Positions 13,623 through 24,470 of a DNA stretch of 64,000 nt are shown one piece after another. Each line of letters begins with the position of its first letter. Positions within the stretch are counted from its first letter, which is position 1. Position numbers and translations under genes: made by a program. This stretch comes from Elymus sibiricus (taxonomy: Eukaryota; Streptophyta; Magnoliopsida; Poales; Poaceae): positions 447,825,531-447,889,530 of the forward strand of contig CM077665.1 in assembly GCA_039707655.1 (NCBI GenBank), in the 5' to 3' direction. The notes beneath the pieces were generated by a model. That model saw nothing but the letters and a program-made list of their open reading frames with translations, searched no databases and had not been told where the DNA came from.

Positions 13623-16001
13623 TCAAAATAAATCATGAAATGCATGAAAAATAGCAAATGAAGTCAGAAAAGGGTTGAAAAGTGATGATGTGGCATTTAA
13701 TGGTGCATATTGAATGCAGAAAAGGTCTTGAGTTAAAATATGTTTAAAAATATGAAATCCCTTTGTAATAGACGAGTTTTCGTCCGAAACCCTGATACTT
13801 CGAAGGAGATTGTCCAGTTTGTACAAGAAGTGCATCCAGTTTTTCCCGTAACCCTCTCAACTTTTTAGCACATGCTATGTGGCTGAAATTATGATACCAT
13901 GCCAATTTTCAACCATTTCAGAGTTCATTTGCAGTGCTTTTCAATCTCAGAGTCATCTTAGCTCAAAATAAATCATGAAATGCCTGAAAAACATCAAATG
14001 AAGTCAGAAAAGGGTTGAAAAGTGATGATGTTGCTTTGAATGGTGCATATTGAATGCAGAAAAAGTCTTGAGTTAAAATATGTTTAAAAAATGAAATCCC
14101 TTTTGTAATAGACGAGTTTTCGTCCGAAACCCTGATACTTCGAAGGAGATTTTCCAGTTTGTACACGAAGTGCATCGAGTTTTTCCCGTAACCCTCTCAA
14201 CTTTTTAGCACATGCTATGTGGGTGAAATTATGATACCATGCCAATTGTCAACCATTTCAGAGTTCATTTGCAGTGCTATTCAATCTCAGGGTCATCTTA
14301 GCTCAAAATAAATCATGAAATGCATGAAAAATAGCAAATGAAGTCAGAAAAGGGTTGAAAAGTGATGATGTGGCTTTGAATGGTGCATATTGAATGCAGA
14401 AAAAGTCATGAATTAAAATATGTTTAAAAATATGAAATCCCTTTGTAATAGACATGTTTTCGTCCGAAACCCTGATACTTCGAAGGAGATTGTCCAGTTT
14501 CTACACGAAGTACATCCAGTTTTTCCCGTAACCCTCTCAACTTTTTAGCACATGCTATGTGGGTGAAATTATGATACCATGCCAATTTTCAACCATTCCA
14601 GAGTTCATTTGCAGTGCTTTTCAATCTCAGGGTCATCTTAGCTCAAAATAAATCATGAAATGCATGAAAAATAGCAAATGAAGTCAGAAAAGGGTTGAAA
14701 AGTGATGATGTGGCTTTTAATGGTGCATATTGAATGCAGAAAAAGTCTTGAGTTAAAATATGTTTAAAAATATGAAATCCCTTTGTAATAGACGAGTTTT
14801 CGTCCGAAACCCTGATACTTCGAAGGAGATTGTCCAGTTTGTACAAGAAGTGCATCCAGTTTTTCCCGTAACCCTCTCAACTTTTTAGCACATGCTATGT
14901 GGCTTAAATTATGATACCATGCCAATTTTCAACAATTTCAGAGTTCATTTGCAGTGCTTTTCAATCTCAGGGTCATCTTAGCTCAAAATAAATCATGAAA
15001 TGCATGAAAAACATCAAATGAAGTCAGAAAAGGGTTGAAAAGTGCTGATGTTGCGTTGAATGGTGCATATTGAATGCAGAAAAAGTCTTGAGTTAAAATA
15101 TGTTTAAAAAATGAAATCCCTTTTGTAATAGATGAGTTTTCGTCCGAAACCCTGATACTTCGAAGGAGATTTTCCAGTTTCTACACGAAGTACATCCAGT
15201 TTTTCCCGTAACCCTCTCAACTTTTTAGCACATGCTATGTGGGTGAAATTATGATACCATGCCAATTTTGAACCATTCCAGAGTTCATTTGCAGTGCTTT
15301 TCAATCTCAGGGTCATCTTAGCTCAAAATAAATCATGAAATGCATGAAAAATAGCAAATGAAGATAGAAAAGGGTTGAAAATTGATGATGTGGCTTTTAA
15401 TGGTGCATATTGAATGCAGAAAAAGTCTTGAGTTAACATATGTTTAAAAATATGAAATCCCTTTGTAATAGACGAGTTTTCGTCCGAAACCCTGATACTT
15501 CGAAGGAGATTGTCCAGTTTGTACAAGAAGTGCATCCTGTTTTTCCCGTAACCCTCTCAACTTTTTAGCACATGCCATGTGGGTGAAATTATGATACCAT
15601 GCCAATTTTCAACCATTTCAGAGTTCATTTGCAGAGCTTTTCAATCTCACGGTTACCTTAGCTCAAAATAAATCATGAAATGCATGAAAAATAGCAAATG
15701 AAGTTAGAAAAGGGTTGAAAAGTGATGACGTGGCTTTGAATGGTGCATATTGAATGCAGTAAAAGTCTTGAGTTAAAATATGTTTAAAAAATGAAATCCC
15801 TTTGTAATAGACGAGTTTTCGTCCGAAACCCTGATACTTCGAAGGAGATTGTCCAGTTTGTACACGAAGTGCATCCAGTTTTTCCCGTAACTTTCTCAAC
15901 TTTTTAGCACATGCTATGTGGGTGAAATTATGATACCACGCCAATTTTCAACCATTTCAGAGTTCATTTGCAGTGCTTTTCAATCTCAGGGTCATCTTAG
16001 C
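13623..16001. repeat. Seven-monomer unit, copy 1
   Basis: Starts are 13623, 13963, 14303, 14643, 14983, 15323 and 15663. Markers in order: GAAAAGGTCTTG, GAAAAACATC with GCATCGAG, AAAAGTCATGA, a plain type, GTGCTGATGTTGCG with GATGAG, GAAGATAG with AAATTGATG, and GAAGTTAG with GCAGTAAAAG. The same seven markers follow in the same order from 16002. Confidence 0.85.
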
Positions 16002-18357
16002 TCAAAATAAATCATGAAATGCATGAAAAATAGCATATGAAGTCAGAAAAGGGTTGAAAAGTGATGATGTGGCTTTTAATGGTGCATATTGAATGCAGAA
16101 AAGGTCTTGAGTTAAAATATGTTTAAAAATATGAAATCCCTTTGTAATAGACGAGTTTTCGTCCGAAACCCTGATACTTCGAAGGAGATTGTCCAGTTTG
16201 TACAAGAAGTGCATCCAGTTTTTCCCGTAACCCTCTCAACTTTTTAGCACATGCTATGTGGCTGAAATTATGATACCATGCCAATTTTCAACCATTTCAG
16301 AGTTCATTTGCAGTGCTTTTCAATCTCAGGGTCATCTTAGCTCAAAATAAATCATGAAATGCATGAAAAACATCAAATGAAGTCAGAAAAGGGTTGAAAA
16401 GTGATGATGTTGCTTTGAATGGTGCATATTGAATGCAGAAAAAGTCTTGAGTTAAAATATGTTTAAAAAATGAAATCCCTTTTGTAATAGACGAGGTTTC
16501 GTCCGAAACCCTGATACTTCGAAGGAGATTTTCCAGTTTGTACACGAAGTGCATCGAGTTTTTCCCGTAACCCTCTCAACTTTTTAGCACATGCTATGTG
16601 GGTGAAATTATGATACCATGCCAATTTTCAACCATTTCAGAGTTCATTTGCAGTGCTATTCAATCTCAGGGTCATCTTAGCTCAAAATAAATCATGAAAT
16701 GCATGAAAAATAGCAAATGAAGTCAGAAAAGGGTTGAAAAGTGATGATGTGGCTTTGAATGGTGCATATTGAATGCAGAAAAAGTCATGAGTTAAAATAT
16801 GTTTAAAAATATGAAATCCCTTTGTAATAGACATGTTTTCGTCCGAAACCCTAATACTTCGAAGGAGATTGTCCAGTTTCTACACGAAGTACATCCAGTT
16901 TTTCCCGTAACCCTCTCAACTTTTTAGCACATGCTATGTGGGTGAAATTATGATACCATGCCAATTTTCAACCATTTCAGAGTTCATTTGCAGTGCTTTT
17001 CAATCTCAGGGTCATCTTAGCTCAAAATAAATCATGAAATGCATGAAAAATAGCAAATGAAGTCAGAAAAGGGTTGAAAAGTGATGATGTGGCTTTTAAT
17101 GGTGCATATTGAATGCAGAAAAAGTCTTGAGTTAAAATATGTTTAAAAATATGAAATCCCTTTGTAATAGACGAGTTTTCGTCCGAAACCCTGATACTTC
17201 GAAGGAGATTGTCCAGTTTTTCCCGTAACCCTCTCAACTTTTTAGCACATGCTATGTGGCTTAAATTATGATACCATGCCAATTTTCAACAATTTCAGAG
17301 TTCATTTGCAGTGCTTTTCAATCTCAGGGTCATCTTAGCTCAAAATAAATCATGAAATGCATGAAAAACATCAAATGAAGTCAGAAAAGGGTTGAAAAGT
17401 GCTGATGTTGCGTTGAATGGTGCATATTGAATGCAGAAAAAGTCTTGAGTTAAAATATGTTTAAAAATGAAATCCCTTTTGTAATAGATGAGTTTTCGTC
17501 CGAAACCCTGATACTTCGAAGGAGATTTTCCAGTTTCTACACGAAGTACATCCATTTTTTCCCGTAACCCTCTCAACTTTTTAGCACATGCTATGTGGGT
17601 GAAATTATGATACCATGCCAATTTTCAGCCATTCCAGAGTTCATTTGCAGTGCTTTTCACTCTCAGGGTCATCTTAGCTCAAAATAAATCATGAAATGCA
17701 TGAAAAATAGCAAATGAAGATTGAAAAGGGTTGAAAATTGATGATGTGGCTTTTAATGGTGCATATTGAATGCAGAAAAAGTCTTGAGTTAACATATGTT
17801 TAAAAATATGAAATCCCTTTGTAATAGACGAGTTTTCGTCCGAAACCCTGATACTTCGAAGGAGATTGTCCAGTTTGTACAAGAAGTGCATCCTGTTTTT
17901 CCCGTAACCCTCTCAACTTTTTAGCACATGCTAAGTGGGTGAAATTATGATACCATGCCAATTTTCAACCATTTCAGAGTTCATTTGCAGAGCTTTTCAA
18001 TCTCACGGTTACCTTAGCTCAAAATAAATCATGAAATGCATGAAAAATAGCAAATGAAGTTAGAAAAGGGTTGAAAAGTGATGACGTGGCTTTGAATGGT
18101 GCATATTGAATGCAGTAAAAGTCTTGAGTTAAAATATGTTTAAAAAATGAAATCCCTTTGTAATAGACGAGTTTTCGTCCGAAACCCTGATACTTCGAAG
18201 GAGATTGTCCAGTTTGTACACGAAGTGCATCCAGTTTTTGCCGTAACTTTCTCAACTTTTTAGCACATGCTATGTGGGCGAAATTATGATACCATGCCAA
18301 TTTTCAACCATTTCAGAGTTCATTTGCAGTGCTTTTCAATCTCAGGGTCATCTTAGC
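16002..18357. repeat. Seven-monomer unit, copy 2 (22 bp shorter)
   Basis: Starts are 16002, 16342, 16682, 17022, 17340, 17679 and 18019, matching copy 1 monomer by monomer at an offset of 2379, dropping to about 2356 after the deletion at 17213. Small private changes include CGAGGTTTCG at 16492 and GAAGATTGAAAAGG near 17716. Confidence 0.85.
17022..17339. repeat. Monomer with 22-bp internal deletion (318 bp)
   Basis: Other monomers have CCAGTTT, fifteen bases, then CCAGTTT again. Here a single CCAGTTT (17213-17219) is followed directly by TTCCCG. Loss of one 7-bp direct repeat plus the intervening 15 bases fits replication slippage or microhomology-mediated deletion. It is the only monomer I find outside 338-341 bp. 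Confidence 0.9.
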
Positions 18358-21073
18358 TCAAAATAAATCAAGAAATGCATGAAAAATAGCAAATGAAGTC
18401 AGAAAAGGGTTGAAATGTGATGATGTGGCTTTTAATGGTGCATATTGAATGCAGAAAAATTCTTGAGTTAAAATATGTTTAAAAAATAAAATCCTTTTGT
18501 AATAGACGAGTTTTCGTCCGAAACCCTGATACTTCGAAGGAGATTGTCCAGTTTCTACACGAAGTGCATCCAGTTTTTCCCGTAACCCTCTCACCTTTTT
18601 AGCACATGCTATGTGGGTGAAATTATGATATCATGCCAATTTTCAACCATTTCAGAGTTCATTTGCAGTTCTTTTCAATCTCAGGGTCATCTTAGCTCAA
18701 AATAAATCATGAAATGCATGAAAAATAGCAAATGAAGTCAGAAAAGGGTTGAAAAGTGATGATGTGGCTTTGAATGGTGCATATTGAATGCAGAAAAAGT
18801 CTTGAGTTAAAATATGTTTAAAAAAATAAAATCCTTTTGTAATAGACGAGTTTTCGTCCGAAACCCTGATACTTCGAAGGAGATTGTCCAGTTTCTACAC
18901 GAAGTACATCCAGTTTTTCCCGTAACCCTCTCAACTTTTTAGCACATGCTATGTGGGTGAAATTATGATACCATGCCAATTTTCAACCATTCCAGAGTTC
19001 ATTTGCAGTGCTTTTCAATCTCAGGGTCATCTTAGCTCAAAATAAATCATGAAATGCATGAAAAATAGCAAGTGAAGTCAGAAAAGGGTTGAAAAGTGAT
19101 GATGTGGCTTTGAATGGTGCATATTGAATGCAGAAAAAGTCTTGAGTTAAAATATGTTTAAAAATATGAGATCCCTTTGTAATAGACGAGTTTTCGTCCG
19201 AAACCCTCATACTTCGAAGGAGATTGTCCAGTTTGTACACGAAGTGCATCGAGTTTTTGCCGTAACCCTCTCAACTTTTTAGCACATGCTATGTGGGTGA
19301 AATTATGATATCATGCCAATTTTCAACCATTTCAGAGTTCATTTGCAGTTCTTTTCAATCTCAGGGTCATCTTAGCTCAAAATAAATCATGAAATGCATG
19401 AAAAATAGCAAATGAAATCAGAAAAGGGTAGAAAAGTGATGATGTGGCTTTGAATGGTGCATATTGAATGCAGAAAAATTCTTGAGTTAAAATATGTTTA
19501 AAAATATGAAATCCCTTTGTAATAGACGAGTTTTCGTCCGAAACCCTGATACTTCGAAGGAGATTGTCCAGTTTCTACACGAAGTCCATCCAGTTTTTCC
19601 CGTAACCCTCTCAACTTTTTAGCACATGCTCTGTGGGTGAAATTATGATACCATGCCAATTTTCAACCATTCCAGAGTTCATTTGCAGTGCTTTTCAATC
19701 TCAGGGTCATCTTAGCTCAAACTAAATCATGAAATGCATGAAAAATAGCAAATGAAGTCAGAAAAGGGTTGAAAAGTGATGATGTGGCTTTGAATGGTGC
19801 ATATTGAATGCAGAAAAAGTCTTGAGTTAAAATATGTTTAAAAAATGAAATCCCTTTGTAATAGACGAGTTTTCGTCCGAAACCCTGATACTTTGAAGGA
19901 GATTGTCCAGTTTGTACACGAAGTGCATCCAGTTTTTCCCGAACTTTCTCAACTTTTTAGCACATGCTATGTGGGTTTAATTATGATACCATGCCAATTT
20001 TCAACCATTTCAGAGTTCATTTGCAGTGCTTTTCAATCTCAGGGTCATCTTAGCTCAAAATAAATCATGAAATGCATGAAAAATAGCAAATGAAGTCAGA
20101 AAAGGGTAGAAAAGTGATGATGTGGCTTTGAATGGTGCATATTGAATGCAGAAATATTCTTGAGTTAAAATATGTTTAAAAATATGAAATCCCTTTGTAA
20201 TAGACGAGTTTTCGTCCGAAACCCTGATACTTCGAAGGAGATTGTCCAGTTTGTACACGAAGTGCAGCCAGTTTTTCCCGTAACCCTCTCAACTTTTTAG
20301 CACATGCTATGTGGGTGAAATTATGATACCATGCCAATTTTCAACCATTTCAGAGTTCATTCGCAGTGCTTTTCAATCTCAGGGTCATCTTAGCTCAAAA
20401 TAAATCATGAAATGCATGAAAAATAGCAAATGAAGTCAGAAAAGGGTTGAAAAGTGATGATGTGGCTTTGAATGGTGCATATTGAATGCAGAAAAAGTCT
20501 TGAGTTAAAATATGTTTAAAAAAATGAAATCCCTTTGTAATAGACGAGTTTTCGTCCGAAACCCTGATACTTCGAAGGAGATTTTCCAGTTTGTACACGA
20601 AGTGCATCGAGTTTTTCCCGTAACCCTCTCAACTTTTTAGCACATGCTATGTGGGTGAAATTTTGATATCATGCCAATTTTCAACCATTTCAGAGTTCAT
20701 TTGCAGTTCTTTTCAATCTCAGGGTCATCTTAGCTCAAAATAAATCATGAAATGCATGAAAAATAGCAAATGAAGTCAGAAAAGGGTTGAAAAGTGATGA
20801 TGTGGCTTTGAATGGTGCATATTGAATGCAGAAAAAGTCTTGTGTTAAAATATGTTTAAAAAAATAAAATCCTTTTGTAATAGACGAGTTTTCGTCCGAA
20901 ACCCTGATACTTCGAAGGAGATTGTCCAGTTTGTACACGAAGTGCATCCAGTTTTTCCCGTAACCCTCTCACCTTTTTAGCACATGCTATGTGGGTGAAA
21001 TTATGATACCATGCCAATTTTCAACCATTTCAGAGTTCATTTGCAGTGCTTTTCAATCTCAGGGTCATCTTAG
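18358..21073. repeat. Loosely ordered monomers (eight copies)
   Basis: Starts are 18358, 18698, 19037, 19377, 19717, 20055, 20395 and 20735. I find no clean higher-order period here. Several copies carry GCAGTTCTTTTC and GATATCATG, shared with the b, c and n-type context to the right, so this looks like the worn edge between two differently amplified domains. The 19717 copy has lost the usual TTCGAA (TTTGAAGG near 19892) and reads CCCGAACTTTCTC. Confidence 0.65.
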
Positions 21074-22093
21074 CTCAAAATAAATCATGAAATGCATGAA
21101 TAATAGCAAATGAAGTCAGAAAAGGGTTGAAAAGTGATGATGTGGCTTTTAATGGTCATATTGAATGCAGAAAAAGTCTTGAGTTAAAATATGTTTAAAA
21201 ATATGTAATCCCTTTGTAATAGACATGTTTTCGTCTGAAACCCTAATACTTCGAAGGAGATTGTCCAGTTTCTACACGAAGTACATCCAGTTTTTCCCGT
21301 AACCCTCTCAACTTTTTAGCACATGCTATGTGGGTGAAATTATGATACCATGACAGTTTTCAACCATTCCAGAGTTCATTTGCAGTGCTTTTCAATCTCA
21401 GGGTCATCTTAGCTCAAAATAAATCATGAAATGCATGAAAAATAGCAAATGAAGGCAGAAAAGGGTTGAAAAGTGATGATGTGGCTTTGAATGGTGCATA
21501 TTGAATGTAGAAAAAGTCTTGAGTTAAAATATGTTTAAAAATATGAGATCCCTTTTTAATAGACTAGTTTTCGTCCGAAACCCTGATACTTCGAAGGAGA
21601 TTTTCCAGTTTGTACACGAAGTGCATCGAGTTTTTCCCCTAACCCTCTCAACTTTTTAGCACATGCTATGTGGGTGAAATTATGATATCATGCCAATTTT
21701 CAACCATTTCAGAGTTCATTTGCAGTTCTTTTCAATCTCAGGGTCATCTTAGCTCAAAATAAATCATGAAATGCATGAAAAATAGCAAATGAAACCAGAA
21801 AAGGGTTGAAAAGTGATGATGTGGCTTTGAATGGTGCATATTGAATGCAGAAAAAGTCTTGAGTTAAAATATGTTTAAAAATATGAAATCCCTTTGTAAT
21901 AGACGAGTTTTCGTCCGAAACCCTGATACTTCGAAGGAGATTGTCCAGTTTGTACACGAAGTCCATCCAGTTTTTCCCGTAACCCTCTCAACTTTTTTGC
22001 ACATGCTATGTGGGTGAAATTATGATACCATGCCAATTTTCAGCCATTCCAGAGTTCATTTGCAGTGCTTTTCAATCTCAGGGTCATCTTAGC
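21074..22093. repeat. Three-monomer block with GGTCAT deletion and n-type monomer
   Basis: Monomers 21074, 21414 and 21754 carry a linked set: AATGGTCATATTG (one base missing), ATGACAGTTTTCAACC, GAAGGCAG with GACTAG, then a type n monomer. The same three-monomer set is found at 41452-42470, 60 monomers away, so it is a block copied or retained across the middle domain. Confidence 0.75.
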
Positions 22094-24074
22094 TCAAACT
22101 AAATCATGAAATGCATGAAAAATAGCAAATGAAGTCAGAAAAGGGTTGAAAAGTGATGATGTGGCTTTGAATGGTGCATATTGAATGCAGAAAAAGTCTT
22201 GAGTTAAAATATGTTTAAAAAATGAAATCCCTTTGTAATAGATGAGTTTTCGTCCGAAACCCTGATACTTCGAAGGAGATTGTCCAGTTTCTACACGAAG
22301 TGCAGCCAGTTTTTCCCGTAACCCTCTCAACTTTTTAGCACATGCTATGTGGGTGAAATTATGATACCATGCCAATTTTCAACCATTTCAAAGTTTATTT
22401 GCAGTGCTTTTCAATCTCAGGGTCATCTTAGCTCAAAATAAATCACGAAATGCATGAAAAATAGCAAATGAAGTCAGAAAAGGGTTGAAAAGTGATGATG
22501 TGGCTTTGAATGGTGCATATTGAATGCAGAAAAAGTCTTGAGTTAAAATATGTTTAAAAAAATGAAATCCCTTTGTAATAGACGAGTTTTCGTCCGAAAC
22601 CCTGATACTTCGAAGGAGATTTTCCAGTTTGTACACGAAGTGCATCTAGTTTTTCCCGTAACCCTGTCAACTTTTTAGCACATGCTATGTGGGTGAAATT
22701 ATGATATCATGCCAATTTTCAACCATTTCAGAGTTCATTTGCAGTTCTTTTCAATCTCAGGGTCATCTTAGCTCAAAATAAATCATGAAATGCATGAAAA
22801 ATAGCAAATGAAGTCAGAAAAGGGTTGAAAAGTGATGATGTGGCTTTGAATGGTGCATATTGAATGCAGAAAAAGTCTTGAGTTAAAATATGTTTAAAAA
22901 AATGAAATCCCTTTGTAATAGACGAGTTTTCGTCCGAAACCCTGATACTTCGAAGGAGATTGTCCAGTTTGTACACGAAGTGCATCCAGTTTTTCCCGTA
23001 ACCCTCTCAACTTTTTAGCACATGCTATGTGGGTGAAATTATGATACCATGCCAATTTTCAACCATTCCAGAGTTCATTTGCAGTGCTTTTCAATCTCAG
23101 GGTCATCTTAGCTCAAACTAAATCATGAAATGCATGAAAAATAGCAAATGAAGTCAGAAAAGGGTTGAAAAGTGATGATGTGGCTTTTAATGGTGCATAT
23201 TGAATGCAGAAAAAGTCTTGAGTTAAAATATGTTTAAAAAATAAAATCCCTTTGTAATAGACGAGTTTTCGTCCGAAACTCTGATACTTCGAAGGAGATT
23301 GTCCAGTTTGTACACGAAGTGCAGCCAGTTTTTCCCGTAACCCTCTCAACTTTTTAGCACATGCTATGTGGATGAAATTATGATACCATGCCAATTTTCA
23401 ACCATTTCAGAGTTCATTTGCAGTGCTTTTCAATCTCAGGGTCATCTTAGCTCAAAATAAATCATGAAATGCATGAAAAATAGCAAATGAAGTCAGAAAA
23501 GGGTTGAAAAGTGATGATGTTGCTTTGAATGGTGCATATTGAATGCAGAAAAAGTCTTGAGTTAAAATATGTTTTAAAAAATGAAATCCCTTTGTAATAG
23601 ACGTGTTTTCGTCCGAAACCCTGATACTTCGAAGGAGATTGTCCAGTTTGTACACGAAGTGCATCCAGTTTTTCCCGTAACCCTCTCAACTTCTTAGCAC
23701 ATGCTATGTGGGTGAAATTATGATACCATGCCAATTTTCAACCATTCCAGAGTTCATTTGCAGTGCTATTCAATCTCAGGGTCATCTTAGCTCAAAATAA
23801 ATCATGAAATGCATGAAAAATAGCAAATGAAGTCAGAAAAGGGTTGAAAAGTGATGATGTGGCTTTTAATGGTGCATATTGAATGCAGAAAAAGTCTTGA
23901 GTTAAAATATGTTTAAAAATATGAAATCCCTTTGTAATAGACGAGTTTTCGTCCGAAACCCTGATACTTCGAAGGAGATTGTCCAGTTTGTACACGAAGT
24001 GCATCCAGTTTTTCCCGTAACCCTCTCAACTTTTTAGCACATGCTATGTGGGTGAAATTATGATACCATGCCAA

Positions 24075-24190
24075 TTTTCAACCATTTCAGAGTTCATTTG
24101 CAGTGCTTTTCAATCTCAGGGTCATCTTAGCTCAAAATAAATCATGAAATGCATGAAAAATAGCAAATGAAGTCAGAAAAGGGTTGAAAA
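24075..24190. repeat. Imperfect inverted repeat spanning the monomer junction (example copy)
   Basis: The left arm 24075-24101 begins TTTTCAACC and ends TTCATTTGC. The right arm 24163-24190 begins GCAAATGAA and ends GGTTGAAAA. The two outer 9-mers and the two inner 9-mers are exact reverse complements, in matching nested order, separated by 9-10 partly matching bases. The loop is 61 bases (24102-24162). The same arrangement occurs in nearly all monomers, for example 325-351 with 413-440. In single-stranded DNA or RNA it could form a long stem-loop. Function is unknown; dyads are common in plant satellites. Confidence 0.85.
24156..24190. other. Phased A-tracts (example copy)
   Basis: Four A-runs of 3-5 bases start at 24156, 24165, 24177 and 24187, spacings of 9, 12 and 10 bases, near one helical turn. 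Phased A-tracts are known to bend DNA, so this part of each monomer is probably curved. The stretch overlaps the right arm of the inverted repeat. Confidence 0.6.
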
Positions 24191-24280
24191 GTGATGATGT
24201 GGCTTTGAATGGTGCATATTGAATGCAGAAAAAGTCTTGAGTTAAAATATGTTTAAAAAATGAAATCCCTTTGTAATAGA

Positions 24281-24356
24281 CGAGTTTTCGTCCGAAACCC
24301 TGATACTTCGAAGGAGATTGTCCAGTTTGTACACGAAGTGCATCGAGTTTTTCCCG
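24281..24356. other. CpG block of the monomer (example copy)
   Basis: All seven CpG dinucleotides of this 339-bp monomer lie here (24281, 24289, 24293, 24309, 24334, 24344, 24355); I find none in the remaining ~263 bases. The block also holds two short palindromes, TTTCG-TC-CGAAA and CTTCGAAG. In plants such sites are normal targets of CG methylation, and variants at these sites across the array are often TG or CA (see findings). Whether the block is methylated cannot be read from sequence. Confidence 0.85.
24329..24332. other. AfaI/RsaI-type GTAC site (example copy)
   Basis: Most monomers carry GTAC in the context TTTGTACAC, the feature after which the Afa family is named. Monomers with TTTCTACAC (for example type J at 50142-50150, and the first monomer at 238-246) lose it. 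In many of these the linked change GTGC to GTAC nine bases further on creates a new site. Type a monomers such as 22094-22432 have neither. Confidence 0.85.
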
Positions 24357-24470
24357 TAACCCTCTCAACTTTTTAGCACATGCTATGTGGGTAAAATTAT
24401 GATACCATGCCAATTTTCAACCATTTCAGAGTTCATTTGCAGTGCTTTTCAATCTCAGGGTCATCTTAGC

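Larger units (their letters stand above)
22094..24470. repeat. Unit a-b-c-d-e-f-g (7 monomers)
   Basis: Starts are 22094, 22433, 22773, 23113, 23452, 23792 and 24132. Markers: a, TTTCTACACGAAGTGCAGCC with TTTCAAAGTTTATTT; b, ATCACGAAATG with ACCCTGTCAAC; c, AAAAAAATGAAAT after GCAGTTCTTTTC; d, CAAACTAAATC with GTGGATG; e, GTTTTAAAAAATG with CGTGTTTTCG and ACTTCTTAGC; f, TTTTAATGG preceded by GCTATTCAATC; g, GCATCGAG with the six-A run. Types b to e are near-identical in the next units. Confidence 0.85.
24132..24470 (+). repeat. Representative monomer (type g, 339 bp) with internal map
   Basis: This copy is close to the array consensus and is used as the reference for internal landmarks. In order: an NsiI-type palindrome ATGCAT (24149-24154); A-tracts at 24156-24160, 24165-24167, 24177-24180 and 24187-24190; an A/T-rich element with the length-variable A-run (24241-24265); the CpG block (24281-24356) with TTTCG-TC-CGAAA (24286-24297), the perfect palindrome CTTCGAAG (24306-24313) and the GTAC site (24329-24332); and a CpG-free tail. 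Counting 24121-24470 gives 127 G+C of 350 bases, 36%. The phase chosen for the monomer start is arbitrary. No reading frame, promoter or RNA gene signature is convincing in it. Confidence 0.9.

Noticed and set aside
19845..20063. 72-codon open frame on the plus strand
   Set aside because: It appears only because this monomer has chance changes (CCCGAACTTTCTC and GTGGGTTTAATT) that remove stops; it crosses two monomers and has no counterpart elsewhere.
24286..24313. TTTCG-TC-CGAAA followed by CTTCGAAG as an operator or terminator
   Set aside because: The stems are only 5 and 4 bp, there is no adjacent gene, and they recur in nearly every monomer as part of the CpG block.
24132..24470. Monomer as a dimer of two ~170-bp halves
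   Set aside because: Comparing the halves by eye gives only short shared words (ATGTGG about 189 bases apart, TTTTCAA) and no continuous alignment at 170 bases.
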